64,000 nt of DNA from CAZMZF01 sp964570765 (lineage in GTDB: Bacteria; Zixibacteria; MSB-5A5; RBG-16-43-9), in contig CAZMZF010000007.1 of the NCBI GenBank assembly GCA_964570765.1, positions 45,194 through 109,193 of the forward strand, written 5' to 3'. The notes beneath the pieces are model-generated. The model was not told the origin of the DNA. It did no database searches and worked only from the letters and a program-made list of their open reading frames with translations. The position numbers and the translations under genes were made by a program. Positions 43,349-52,171 of the stretch are shown here, piece after piece (position 1 is the stretch's first letter; each line of letters opens with the position of its first letter).

Positions 43349-43410
43349 AATAATTAAATTGAAGGGGCAATAAATAAATTGCCCTTTCAATGTTTTTATA
43401 AAAATCATCA

Positions 43411-43436
43411 GGGCAGACACGCAGGTCTGCCCCTAC
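43411..43436. repeat. GGGCAGAC palindrome
   Basis: GGGCAGAC / GTCTGCCC hairpin with tail CCTAC, upstream of the LipM-like gene. Confidence 0.7.
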
Positions 43437-43494
43437 AAAATCTTTCGTCTTTCGATATTCGACATCGGACATTCTTTTTTCTTTTTTCTTTTTT

Positions 43495-44652
43495 CTATTT
43501 TCGTTTGGCGATCTCCTTAATCAAGTTCAAAGCGATAATATTTCTCTGGATCTCATTCGTCCCTTCATAAATCTGAGTGATCTTAGCATCTCGCATCATC
43601 TTCTCTACTGGATAGTTTCTAAGATAACCATATCCACCGAAAATCTGTACAGCCATACTGGTCACTTTAACTGCTACATCTGAGGAAAAAACTTTTGCCA
43701 TAGAAGATTCTTTCGAGACCCTCTCTGCTCCAGAGTCAATAAGTCTTGCAACTGAATAGATTAAAGCTCTTGCCGCCTCTATCAGGGTAGCCATCTCTGC
43801 CAACTTAAATTGGACATCTTGAAAAGAGGAGATGCTTTTGCCAAACTGTTCCCTTTTTTTAGAATAAATTAAAGCCTCATCTAAGGCACCCTGAGCAATC
43901 CCCAGAGCTTGAGCTGCCACTCCAGGTCTGGTCTTATTAAAAGTTTTCATCGCTACAATAAACCCGTACCCCTCTCTACTTAAAAGATTTTCCTCTGGAA
44001 CAAAGCAATCATTGAAAACCAGTTCCCTTGTAGCTGAGGCTCTTATTCCCATTTTCCTCTCTTTTTTTCCAAATGAAAAACCTTTAAACCCTTTTTCTAT
44101 TATAAAAGCGCTGGCACCTCTGGCACCTTTTGTCTTATCAGTAACCGCAATTATGGTATAAATCTCAGCCTCCCCTCCATTGGTAATCCACTGCTTGGTT
44201 CCATTCAGGATATAACCACCTTCTATAGGTTTTGCCTGGGTTTGAATAGCTGAAACATCGCTTCCGGCATTGGCTTCTGTCAAACCGAAAGCGGCTAATT
44301 TCTCCCCTTTAGCTATACTGGGCAAATATTTTTTCTTCTGCTCTTCATTTCCAAAAAGCAAGATAGGATAGGAACCTAATGCTGTTCCAGCATAGGCTAA
44401 AGCAATTCCACCGCAGATTCTGGAAAGCTCTTCAGTAACTATACAAAGCTCAGTTACCCCTCCACCTTTACCACCATAATCCTCAGGAATATAAACCTCA
44501 AAAAGTCCGGCTGAATATAAATCCTTTACTAACTCCCAGGGGAAATCCTCAGTTTCATCATAATACTCCCTTTTAGGTAGAATTTTTTCCTGAGCTATTT
44601 TTCTGCTAAGAACTTTAAGCTCCTTTTGTTCTTTACTAAACCAGAATTCCAT
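43495..44652 (-). CDS. acyl-CoA dehydrogenase
   Basis: An FAD flavoenzyme making enoyl-CoA. It has 'AFGLTEANAGSDVSAI' (flavin and substrate binding), 'KQWITNGGEAEIY', 'KKREQFGKSISSFQDVQFKLAEM' spread over about 270-292 and the catalytic glutamate in 'ITQIYEGTNEIQR' near residue 367. The 385 residues match short/medium-chain members. The stop of rnc is two bases upstream, so it is coupled to the fab-rnc transcript. The cluster has no visible enoyl-ACP reductase, and this gene is unlikely to replace one without a different electron partner. Confidence 0.93.
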   Translation of the reverse strand: MEFWFSKEQKELKVLSRKIAQEKILPKREYYDETEDFPWELVKDLYSAGLFEVYIPEDYGGKGGGVTELCIVTEELSRICGGIALAYAGTALGSYPILLFGNEEQKKKYLPSIAKGEKLAAFGLTEANAGSDVSAIQTQAKPIEGGYILNGTKQWITNGGEAEIYTIIAVTDKTKGARGASAFIIEKGFKGFSFGKKERKMGIRASATRELVFNDCFVPEENLLSREGYGFIVAMKTFNKTRPGVAAQALGIAQGALDEALIYSKKREQFGKSISSFQDVQFKLAEMATLIEAARALIYSVARLIDSGAERVSKESSMAKVFSSDVAVKVTSMAVQIFGGYGYLRNYPVEKMMRDAKITQIYEGTNEIQRNIIALNLIKEIAKRK

Positions 44653-44654
44653 AT

Positions 44655-45404
44655 TTAATTTAAATTCTTCTCGAGCTCCTCTAAGGCCATCTTGGCAGCA
44701 TTCTGTTCGGCTTCTTTTTTACTTGCACCCTTCCCTATTCCCAGACGTCTTCCTTTTGAATAAACCCCGATGGTAAACATTTTTTGATGATCAGGTCCAC
44801 GTTCTTCTAACACTTCGTATCTAGGAATACCTTCTCCTTCAGCTTGCAGATATTCTAAAAGCTCACCCTTATAATTCTGGAAAGACCTATCCAGTGTCGT
44901 CTCTTTTAAGTTTCTTAAAATCTGAGCTTGAATAAATTTTTCAGCTCCCTCCAGTCCACCATCTAAGAAAATTGCACCTAAAAGCGCTTCATATGAATCT
45001 GAAAGGATAGAAGTTCTTAACCTGCCACCAGATTTTTCCTCCTCCGGACTTAAAAGGAGATGTTTCCCTAAATAGATAAGTTTGGCTTTTCGAGCAAGAT
45101 TAGCTTCACTCACTAAGGTAGCTTTGAGCTTGGTTAGTTCACCTTCATCTTTATCAGGAAAATTCTCAAATAAAAAACGACTGACTGAAAGTCCTAAGAC
45201 CGCATCGCCTAAAAACTCCAGCCTTTCATATGAAGCTTCCCTTTGCTTACCTTGTTCTTTTAAGGAGGAGCGATGAGTCAGGGATTCAATCAAAAGATCT
45301 TTATTTTTAAACTTATACCCTAACCTTAATTCCAGCCCCTCTATCGCTTGTATCTTTGGTCTGGAAAGTAAGTATTTAATGAACCTGCCAACTCCGAATT
45401 TCAT
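44655..45404 (-). CDS. rnc: ribonuclease III
   Basis: A double-strand-specific endoribonuclease for rRNA and mRNA processing. The signature 'YERLEFLGDAVLGLSVS' lies near 60, 'SDSYEALLGAIFLDGG' near 131 holds the second metal residues, and a C-terminal double-stranded RNA-binding domain ('NYKGELLEYLQAEG' to 'AEQNAAKMALEEL') follows. 249 residues. It lies 25 bases downstream of fabF in the classic fab-rnc order. Confidence 0.96.
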   Translation of the reverse strand: MKFGVGRFIKYLLSRPKIQAIEGLELRLGYKFKNKDLLIESLTHRSSLKEQGKQREASYERLEFLGDAVLGLSVSRFLFENFPDKDEGELTKLKATLVSEANLARKAKLIYLGKHLLLSPEEEKSGGRLRTSILSDSYEALLGAIFLDGGLEGAEKFIQAQILRNLKETTLDRSFQNYKGELLEYLQAEGEGIPRYEVLEERGPDHQKMFTIGVYSKGRRLGIGKGASKKEAEQNAAKMALEELEKNLN

Positions 45405-45429
45405 AAGACCATAGAAGTATGAAGAGTTC

Positions 45430-46671
45430 CTAATCTTCGAATCTTTTTACGATCAGGGTGATGTTGTGCCCTCCGAAGCCAAAGGAATTACTTAAAGCTA
45501 CCCTTATCCGTGCTTCTCGGGACTGATTTGCTACATAATCTAAGTCACACTCAGGATCAGGAACCTCTTGGTTTATGGTGGGATGTAAAACCCCCTTTTC
45601 CATCGATTTTAAAACCGCGATCAGCTCAACTGCACCTGCAGCCCCTAAGAGATGACCAATCATCGATTTGGTTGAATTAGCGGGAATTTTATAAGCCCTT
45701 TCTCCGAAAACATTTTTTATGGCTTGAGTCTCGCTAATATCTCCTAAATCAGTTGAAGTTCCATGGGTATTGATATAATCTACGTCTTCCGGTTCAAGCT
45801 CAGCATCTTGTAGGGCAAGTTTCATTGCTCGGGCTGCCCCCTCTCCACCTGGAGCTGGAGCAGTGATATGATAAGCATCCGCACTCATCCCTACCCCAAT
45901 CATCTCCGCATAGATTTTAGCACCCCTTCTTTGTGCGTGTTCCAAACTCTCCAGGACAATCATCCCGGAACCTTCACCCATCACAAAGCCATCCCTTAAT
46001 TTGTCAAAAGGCCTTGAGGCTTTTTCTGGCTCTTCATTCCTGGTGGAAAGGGCCCTGGCAGAACAAAAACCTGCCAAGGACAGTGGAGTAATTGAAGCTT
46101 CGCTACCTCCAGCTATCATAACCTCTGCATCCCCTCTCTGAATAATCTTAAAAGCATCTCCAATCGCATTTGCACCAGAAGCACAGGCAGAGACTGTAGC
46201 ATAATTTGGTCCTTTAAGATTATACTTGATAGAAACCAAACCAGCAGACATATCGATAATCATCATCGGGACGAAGAATGGGCTAACTCTTCCTGGTCCA
46301 TCCTTCAAGTAAATCGAATACTGTTTCTCTAAGGTCTCGATTCCTCCAATTCCACTCCCGATAATCGTACCGGCTTTTTCCGGGTCATAAGAATTAGAAT
46401 CCAGTTTAGCATCCTGCATAACTTGAAAAGCGGTAGCTAAAGAATATTGTTCACTTAAATCCATCCTGCGGGCTTCTTTCTTATCTATATAATTCAAGGG
46501 CTCAAACTCTTTAACCTCAGCTGCAATCTGAGTAGTGTAATTGGAAACATCAAATCTGGAGATTTTGCCTGCTCCAGACTTACCATTTTTCAAAGCTTCC
46601 CAGAACTCCTCTACCGTATTCCCCACAGGAGAGACAACCCCCAACCCGGTGATAACTACTCTCTTCTTCAT
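45430..46671 (-). CDS. fabF: beta-ketoacyl-ACP synthase II
   Basis: Elongating condensing enzyme of fatty-acid synthesis. The Cys-His-His triad is visible: C163 in 'SACASGANAIG', H in 'NTHGTSTDLGD' near 302 and H in 'KSMIGHLLGAAG' near 338. The 413 residues match FabF. It follows acpP by 55 bases in the cluster. Confidence 0.97.
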   Translation of the reverse strand: MKKRVVITGLGVVSPVGNTVEEFWEALKNGKSGAGKISRFDVSNYTTQIAAEVKEFEPLNYIDKKEARRMDLSEQYSLATAFQVMQDAKLDSNSYDPEKAGTIIGSGIGGIETLEKQYSIYLKDGPGRVSPFFVPMMIIDMSAGLVSIKYNLKGPNYATVSACASGANAIGDAFKIIQRGDAEVMIAGGSEASITPLSLAGFCSARALSTRNEEPEKASRPFDKLRDGFVMGEGSGMIVLESLEHAQRRGAKIYAEMIGVGMSADAYHITAPAPGGEGAARAMKLALQDAELEPEDVDYINTHGTSTDLGDISETQAIKNVFGERAYKIPANSTKSMIGHLLGAAGAVELIAVLKSMEKGVLHPTINQEVPDPECDLDYVANQSREARIRVALSNSFGFGGHNITLIVKRFED

Positions 46672-46726
46672 TTAACTCCACTGAATTTGTTAATCTTCCT
46701 CATACTTGGAAAGATTTTTTAGAATT

Positions 46727-46972
46727 CTACGCCTCTTTAGCACTATTTGCCCTTATATATTCGATTGCCTGTCCAACTGTGGAAATTTTCTCTGCTTCCT
46801 CATCCGGTATTTCCAGATTAAACTCCTCCTCCAAAGCCATAACTAACTCTACCGTGTCCAGAGAATCTGCACCCAAGTCATTTACAAAAGAAGCCTCTGG
46901 AGTAACCTGAGCTGGATCCACCCCTAACTGCTCGACGATGATCTCTTTTATTTTTTCTTCAATTGACGCCAT
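46727..46972 (-). CDS. acpP: acyl carrier protein
   Basis: An 81-residue acidic carrier with Ser37 in 'LGADSLDTVELVMALEEEF' as the phosphopantetheine site. AGGAGGAGGTG precedes the ATG, a strong ribosome-binding site suiting its high abundance. It lies between fabG and fabF as usual. Confidence 0.98.
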   Translation of the reverse strand: MASIEEKIKEIIVEQLGVDPAQVTPEASFVNDLGADSLDTVELVMALEEEFNLEIPDEEAEKISTVGQAIEYIRANSAKEA

Positions 46973-47045
46973 CTTTTCACCTCCTCCTCCTTTATCCGCG
47001 TCTCACGGATTGTTTTTTATCTATTTATCACTTTTTCTCTTTATT

Positions 47046-47080
47046 CCTTGAACCCTTAAACTTTGAACCTTTAAACCATC
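47046..47080. repeat. TTGAACC-word direct repeat
   Basis: TTGAACCCTTAAACTTTGAACC and a further TTTAAACC after the fabG stop codon. Related runs are at 9176-9202 and 17797-17830. Confidence 0.5.
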
Positions 47081-47082
47081 TT

Positions 47083-47826
47083 TTACATTAACAGTCCCCC
47101 ATCTACTTGTATAACCTGTCCGGTAATATAGCTGGCTTCATCTGAGACCAAAAAAGCAACCAAATTAGCCACATCTTCCGGCAATCCTTCTCTTTTCAAA
47201 GGGATCAATGAAAGAAAAGCCTTTTTAGCTTCTTCTGAAATTTTTTCAGTCATCTCGGTCTTGATATACCCGGGAGCAATAGCATTAACCGTTATACCAC
47301 GAGAGGCTAACTCCTTGGCTAAAGATTTTGTCAAACCGATAATCCCAGCCTTGGAGGCTGAATAGTTCACCTGTCCGATATTCCCCATTATACCCACATC
47401 TGAGCTTATATTTACGATCCTCCCGGATTTCTGTCTCAACATTATCTTGGAGACAGCCTTACATAGATTAAATGTCCCTTTTAGATTCACCGCCATAACC
47501 TTATCCCAATCCTCCTCGCTCATCCGGATCAAAAGACCATCTCTGGTAATCCCGGCATTATTTACTAAAATATCGATCTGGGGAAATTTTTCAAGAACTT
47601 CTTTTACGCTCTCCTCCACAGAGAAGTAATCTGAAACATCTACTTTAAAAACTAAGGCTGAGACTCTCTTTCCCTCGTGCAATTCCTGAGCTACTTTCTC
47701 TGCCAATTCAATATTTATATCCCAGAGAACTAAATTTATTCCTGAAGTAGCTAATTTCTCAGAAATTGCTTTTCCTATTCCCTGAGCCGCACCGGTAATT
47801 AAAGCTACTTTCCCTTTTAATTCCAT
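47083..47826 (-). CDS. fabG: 3-oxoacyl-ACP reductase
   Basis: An NADPH-dependent short-chain dehydrogenase. It has TGAAQGIGK at 12-20, NNAG near 90, serine in 'NISSDVG' and the Y-x3-K pair in 'YSASKAGI' near 154. 247 residues. It lies two bases after fabD and before acpP. Confidence 0.96.
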   Translation of the reverse strand: MELKGKVALITGAAQGIGKAISEKLATSGINLVLWDINIELAEKVAQELHEGKRVSALVFKVDVSDYFSVEESVKEVLEKFPQIDILVNNAGITRDGLLIRMSEEDWDKVMAVNLKGTFNLCKAVSKIMLRQKSGRIVNISSDVGIMGNIGQVNYSASKAGIIGLTKSLAKELASRGITVNAIAPGYIKTEMTEKISEEAKKAFLSLIPLKREGLPEDVANLVAFLVSDEASYITGQVIQVDGGLLM

Positions 47827-47828
47827 CC

Positions 47829-48779
47829 TCAGACCTTCACCGTTTTATAATCTTCTATGAACTTTTCAAGTTCAGAAAGTTTATCTATCCCGTATAAATT
47901 AATCTCTTTAAAGGATCTTTTCAACAGTCCTTGCAAAACCTTTCCAGGTCCTATTTCCACAAAATCTCTTATCCCTTGTTCGTAAAGATATTCCATCGAC
48001 TGATGCCAGAGAACCGGACTGGTTATCTGGTTCACTAAAAGATTTTTTATTTCAACAGGATTATCCACAGGTTCTGCAGTAACATTAGCAATCAACGGCA
48101 CCTTCCCCTGATTTATCTTTACTCTATTCAGAACTTCAGCCATTCCATCTTTGGCTGAGTTCATTAAAGGAGAATGATAAGCTCCCCCGACTGCAAGCAT
48201 CATCACCCTTTTAGCTCCAGCCTCCTTAGCCAGCTCCGCTCCCTTTTCCACTCCCTTAAGATCTCCGGTTATAGCTACCTGATCTGAGGAATTGAAATTA
48301 GCTGGCTGGATTATACCGAACTCTGAGGCTCGTTTACAGATCTCCAGAATTTTATCTCTGGACAAACCGATGATTGCAGCCATAGTCCCTTTTTCCTTAT
48401 CACAGGCTTCCTGCATCAAACTGCTGCGATTCTTCACCGCAAAAAGTCCATCCTCAAATGAGAAAATCCCAGCGCTAACCGCCGCTGAATATTCACCTAA
48501 ACTGTGTCCTGCCACATAAGAAGGTTTGATTCCTTCCTTTTCTAAAAAATAATGAAGTGAAATGCTGTGCACAAAGATAGCTGGCTGGGTATATTTAGTC
48601 TGGACTAACACTTCCTCTGAACCTTCGAAACATACTTTAGCCAGATCATATTCTAATATCTCTCCAGCCTTTTTATAGAGCTCCTTCACCTCAGGAGAAG
48701 ACTCGAACAAATCCTTAGCCATCCCCACATATTGAGACCCCTGACCTGGAAAAAGAAACGCAAATTTTTTATCGCTCAT
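47829..48779 (-). CDS. fabD: malonyl-CoA:ACP transacylase
   Basis: Loads malonyl groups on ACP. The GHSLG nucleophile elbow is at residues 91-95 (Ser93), 'FPGQGSQ' at 10-16 and the histidine 'GGAYHSPLM' near 200. 316 residues. A low-complexity repeat spacer separates it from fabH. Confidence 0.96.
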   Translation of the reverse strand: MSDKKFAFLFPGQGSQYVGMAKDLFESSPEVKELYKKAGEILEYDLAKVCFEGSEEVLVQTKYTQPAIFVHSISLHYFLEKEGIKPSYVAGHSLGEYSAAVSAGIFSFEDGLFAVKNRSSLMQEACDKEKGTMAAIIGLSRDKILEICKRASEFGIIQPANFNSSDQVAITGDLKGVEKGAELAKEAGAKRVMMLAVGGAYHSPLMNSAKDGMAEVLNRVKINQGKVPLIANVTAEPVDNPVEIKNLLVNQITSPVLWHQSMEYLYEQGIRDFVEIGPGKVLQGLLKRSFKEINLYGIDKLSELEKFIEDYKTVKV

Positions 48780-48804
48780 TTTTACCCGTAATTAGTTTTT
48801 ATCT

Positions 48805-48842
48805 TCTTTCTTTAAGCTCCTTGCTACTGGCTACCTGCTACT
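48805..48842. repeat. GTAGC-word direct repeat
   Basis: On the minus strand, GTAGCAGGTAGCCAGTAGC between the fabH stop codon and fabD. It resembles the other low-complexity spacer repeats by layout, not by sequence. Confidence 0.45.
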
Positions 48843-48850
48843 TACTTTTT

Positions 48851-49864
48851 TTACCATCTGATCAACGCTGAACCCCAGGTAAATCCCCCACCAAAGGTTA
48901 CCAGAAGAGTAATACTCCCTGGTTTTGTTAAACCTGATTTTCTTGCCTCATCTAAAGCAATTGGGACAGAAGCGGATGAGGTATTCCCATATTTATCTAT
49001 ATTCACGAAAACCTTTTCCATAGGCATTTTAAGTCTTTTAGCGGTTGCCTCAATTATCCGGATATTAGCTTGATGTGGTATCAAAAGATCAACCTGGTCT
49101 GATGAGACTCCCGCCTCATTCAGGACCCGCATAGCTGCATCCCCCATCGACCTGACTGCAGATTTGAACACCTCACTTCCTGCCATTTTGATATATTGGT
49201 CCCCTCTATCGATATTTTCTTTAGTCAAAGGGGTCCTGGTGCCGCCAACCGGAATATGTAAAAGATTAGCTAAGGAGCCATCTCCAGATATATAGGTGGC
49301 TAAAAGCCCCTTATCCTTTTCACCAGAACTCTGAACAATAGCCGCACCAGCTCCATCTCCGAAAAGGACACAGGTATTCCTGTCAGTCCAGTTTGTTATT
49401 CTTGTTAAAATTTCTACTCCTATAACCAAAATCGTTTTATATTTTCCAGAATTGATAAAAGCCTGAGCAATCGAAAGCCCATAGATAAACCCACTGCAGG
49501 CAGCAACTATATCCATAACTGCTGCATTTTTAGCTCCCAGTTTATCCTGAAGAATACAGGCGGTTGAAGGTAAAAGGAAATCCGGAGTAACGGTTCCAAT
49601 AATGATTAAATCTATCTCCTCTGATTTTACCTTAGCCTCTTCCATTGCTCGCCTTGATGCTTGTAAAGATAAATCAGAGGCGGCCGTATCTTTATCTGCA
49701 ATCCTCCTTTCTTTAATCCCGGTGCGGGTAGTTATCCATTCATCTGAGGTCTCCACTATCTTCTCTAAATCTGCATTTGTTAAAATCCTTTCGGGGACAG
49801 AAGAACCTGTTCCAGTAATAGCTGCATTATATTTATTTTGTCCTGTAATTTTTTTTTCTAACAT
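48851..49864 (-). CDS. fabH: beta-ketoacyl-ACP synthase III
   Basis: Initiating condensing enzyme using acyl-CoA and malonyl-ACP. The catalytic C123 is in 'AACSGFIYGL', His in 'IPHQANIRI' near 263 and Asn in 'YGNTSSAS' near 293. 337 residues. It begins two bases after plsX. Confidence 0.96.
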   Translation of the reverse strand: MLEKKITGQNKYNAAITGTGSSVPERILTNADLEKIVETSDEWITTRTGIKERRIADKDTAASDLSLQASRRAMEEAKVKSEEIDLIIIGTVTPDFLLPSTACILQDKLGAKNAAVMDIVAACSGFIYGLSIAQAFINSGKYKTILVIGVEILTRITNWTDRNTCVLFGDGAGAAIVQSSGEKDKGLLATYISGDGSLANLLHIPVGGTRTPLTKENIDRGDQYIKMAGSEVFKSAVRSMGDAAMRVLNEAGVSSDQVDLLIPHQANIRIIEATAKRLKMPMEKVFVNIDKYGNTSSASVPIALDEARKSGLTKPGSITLLVTFGGGFTWGSALIRW

Positions 49865-49866
49865 CT

Positions 49867-50898
49867 TTATCCCTTGATTAAATTATTATTAGAAAGTTTC
49901 TCCTGAATTAGCTCATTTACTTTCTCCTTAACCATATCTATGCCAACCTTTATGGCATTCTTGATCGCTTTGGGAGAAGACTTGCCATGACAGATAATAC
50001 ACACACCGTTCAATCCTAAAAGAGGAGACCCACCATATTCAGCATAATCTAAAACCTTTCTTAAATCCCGGATGGAGATTTTTAAAAGAAAAGCACCCAA
50101 CCTGAAAAGCAAACTCTGTTTAACCCTTTTATGAACCAGAGAGGTTAAAAATCCGTCAATACTTTCTGTGAGTTTCAAAACTATATTACCCACAAATCCA
50201 TCTGTTACCACCACATCACAGGTTCCCTTCAACAGATCGGTTCCCTCTACATTCCCCACGAAATTAACCGGACCCTTCTCCAGAAGCTTATAGGCTTCAA
50301 AGATCAGCTCATTCCCTTTGGTGCTCTCCTCGCCAATAGAGAGAAGCCCAACCTTAGGCGATTCCTTTCTTAGAATATGGGATGCATAAATACCCCCCAT
50401 TATTCCAAACTGATAAAGATTTATAGCTTTACATTCAGCATTAGCCCCGACATCCAAAATGATCGCCACTCCTTTCTCCGTTGGCAGACAGGTAGCAATA
50501 GCTGGCCGGCTAACCCCTTCTAATCGACCTAAGGTCAAAAGGGAGGTAACCATCACCGCTCCTGTATTCCCGCTGGAGATAAAAGCATCTACCTTATTCT
50601 CTTTCTGTAATCTAGTTCCCACGGTAAGAGATGAATCCTTCTTCTTAATCGTATCAGTGGGATGTTCCCCCATCCCCACATACTCTGAAGCCTTTTCTAT
50701 AGTAAAAAAGGAGTTTTGTAAATTCAGCCGGGAAAGTTCCTTATTTATTTTATCCTCTTCTCCAATCAGGGTGATTTGAAAATCTTCCCTGCTTTTCTTT
50801 CCTCTGGGTCCAAATTCGGAAAAGGCTAAATAGGCACCTTCGACTATAGACTGAGGCGCGTAATCGCCACCCATAGCATCTAAGGCAATCCGGATCAA
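49867..50898 (-). CDS. plsX: phosphate acyltransferase PlsX
   Basis: Makes acyl-phosphate from acyl-ACP for phospholipid synthesis. It opens 'IRIALDAMGGDYAP' and carries 'SSGNTGAVM' and 'GAN' phosphate-binding segments. The start is TTG at 50898 behind GGAGGAG. 343 residues. It sits in the rpmF-plsX-fabH order common in bacteria. Confidence 0.95.
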   Translation of the reverse strand: MIRIALDAMGGDYAPQSIVEGAYLAFSEFGPRGKKSREDFQITLIGEEDKINKELSRLNLQNSFFTIEKASEYVGMGEHPTDTIKKKDSSLTVGTRLQKENKVDAFISSGNTGAVMVTSLLTLGRLEGVSRPAIATCLPTEKGVAIILDVGANAECKAINLYQFGIMGGIYASHILRKESPKVGLLSIGEESTKGNELIFEAYKLLEKGPVNFVGNVEGTDLLKGTCDVVVTDGFVGNIVLKLTESIDGFLTSLVHKRVKQSLLFRLGAFLLKISIRDLRKVLDYAEYGGSPLLGLNGVCIICHGKSSPKAIKNAIKVGIDMVKEKVNELIQEKLSNNNLIKG

Positions 50899-50963
50899 AA
50901 TTTACTCCTCCCTGCTAAATATAATGCCTCCTGCAATATGCAAGACTGAAAAGCTTAAAAAGC

Positions 50964-51146
50964 CTATGTCTCCTCAATGGTTATGATCTCTTTCCCATCG
51001 TAATATCCACAATGAGGGCAGATATGATGAGGGAGTTTAGGCTGATGACAGTGAGAGCATCTGGTTACATTCGGGGTATCAAGTTTCCAGTGGGTTCTTC
51101 TCTTGGCTCCCCTGGCTTTGGAATGTCTTCTTTTAGGTAGTGGCAT
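50964..51146 (-). CDS. rpmF: 50S ribosomal protein L32
   Basis: A 60-residue basic zinc-ribbon protein: C-x2-C ('CSHC') and C-x2-C ('CPHC') with a lysine/arginine-rich N-terminus (PKRRHSKARGAKRRTHWKL). It is placed between yceD and plsX as in many bacteria. Confidence 0.97.
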   Translation of the reverse strand: MPLPKRRHSKARGAKRRTHWKLDTPNVTRCSHCHQPKLPHHICPHCGYYDGKEIITIEET

Positions 51147-51159
51147 TTTTTCTCCTCAA

Positions 51160-51203
51160 TTATCTTTTATCTACTTTTCTTCTATCTTCTCACGTCTTAC
51201 GTT
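51160..51203. repeat. spacer of ACGT/TTAC-rich words
   Basis: On the minus strand, GTAAAACGTAAGACGTGAGAA followed by AGATAGAAG-like words, between rpmF and yceD. It is low-complexity, of the same spacer type as at 48805. Confidence 0.4.
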
Positions 51204-51743
51204 TTACTTCTTACTCTTTTCCTTATTCTTTTCCCCCAATTTCAGATCCTTCAGCTTCTCCCAGCGAGGATCGATTAAATCCTTTTTACACTTACAGGTT
51301 GATAAATTCAAATCGATACCACAAACCGGACAAAGCCCTTTACAATCTTCAGAGCATAACGGTTTTAAAGGTAAAGAGAGAACTAAGCTCTCCCTTACCA
51401 GATCATCTAATTTGAAAATACTTACAGGTTGAACCTGGTTTTCTCTGTCTTCCGATTCCAGTATCAGTTGATCTTTTTCTTCCTTAAGGAGGAATCTTAT
51501 TTCGGATTTAAGATTTTGAGTAAATTTTTTTAAACAACGGGAACATTCTATATTAATTTTAGTCTCGACTTCACCTTTCCCTATATAATTCTTCCCGGAT
51601 TTCAATAATTTCAAATTTAATTTCACCGGGCAAGAAAACTCAACTCCTTCGGCTTCAAGCTTCAACCCACCTGAGGTGGATGGAGATTCTTCCAGCTCTA
51701 AATAGTTAACTTCATCCCTCAGCGATCTCAAATCTATCTTCAT
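51204..51743 (-). CDS. YceD/DUF177 family protein
   Basis: A 179-residue protein of the family encoded before rpmF and linked to 23S rRNA processing or ribosome assembly in plants and bacteria. Its C-terminal half has C-x2-C pairs (CSRC, CPVC and CKC), suggesting zinc. First gene of the long fab cluster; a TTGACA/TTTATT promoter lies 12-38 bases upstream of the ATG. Confidence 0.9.
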   Translation of the reverse strand: MKIDLRSLRDEVNYLELEESPSTSGGLKLEAEGVEFSCPVKLNLKLLKSGKNYIGKGEVETKINIECSRCLKKFTQNLKSEIRFLLKEEKDQLILESEDRENQVQPVSIFKLDDLVRESLVLSLPLKPLCSEDCKGLCPVCGIDLNLSTCKCKKDLIDPRWEKLKDLKLGEKNKEKSKK

Positions 51744-51754
51744 AGTCTGAATTA

Positions 51755-51781
51755 AATAAAAAATTTAACCCCGTTTGTCAA
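51755..51781 (-). promoter_or_regulatory. promoter of the yceD-rpmF-plsX-fab cluster
   Basis: TTGACA at 51781-51776 and TTTATT at 51760-51755 on the minus strand, 15-base spacer. Its -10 is the weakest of the set. Confidence 0.5.
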
Positions 51782-51904
51782 GTAAAATCTCCTCTGACAA
51801 ACAAAACAAGAAGACCCAGGCATATGCCTGAGCCTGTGAAAATATATTACATCAACTATCTTCATTCTGTTGGAGTTTTAACTAAAAATTATTTTTTACA
51901 TGGC

Positions 51905-51942
51905 GTAAGGGTTCAATCCCGCCAGAAACGGGATGAACCCCC
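51905..51942. repeat. GGGTTCAATCCCG palindrome
   Basis: GGGTTCAATCCCG facing CGGGATGAACCC across a short loop. The left half (18 bases, GTAAGGGTTCAATCCCGC) is repeated exactly at 56217-56234. Confidence 0.6.
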
Positions 51943-52073
51943 CACAATCTCTGATTAAAAATATAATAAATTTAAAAAGGAAATCAATTGTTCTTGAAAA
52001 GAGGGCTATTATGCTTTTGAGAAACTCTCTTTCTCTATCTCGAGATAGCGATTGTCGAAAGTTTATATGGTTA

Positions 52074-52121
52074 ACCCAACTCTTCTGTTATTGAGGGGAG
52101 AGCTGGGTGTTTTTATTTTTT
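52074..52121 (+). terminator. leader terminator ahead of the dockerin protease
   Basis: ACCCAACTCT pairs with AGAGCTGGGT (one mismatch) around 15 bases, followed by TTTTTATTTTTT. No plus-strand gene lies upstream, so it is in the leader of the gene at 52172 and could be an attenuator. A perfect palindrome CTATCTCGAGATAG stands at 52035-52048. Confidence 0.6.
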
Positions 52122-52171
52122 AAATAGAGGCTAATAAAAATATTCATCTATAAAAATAACAGGGGTGTAAG

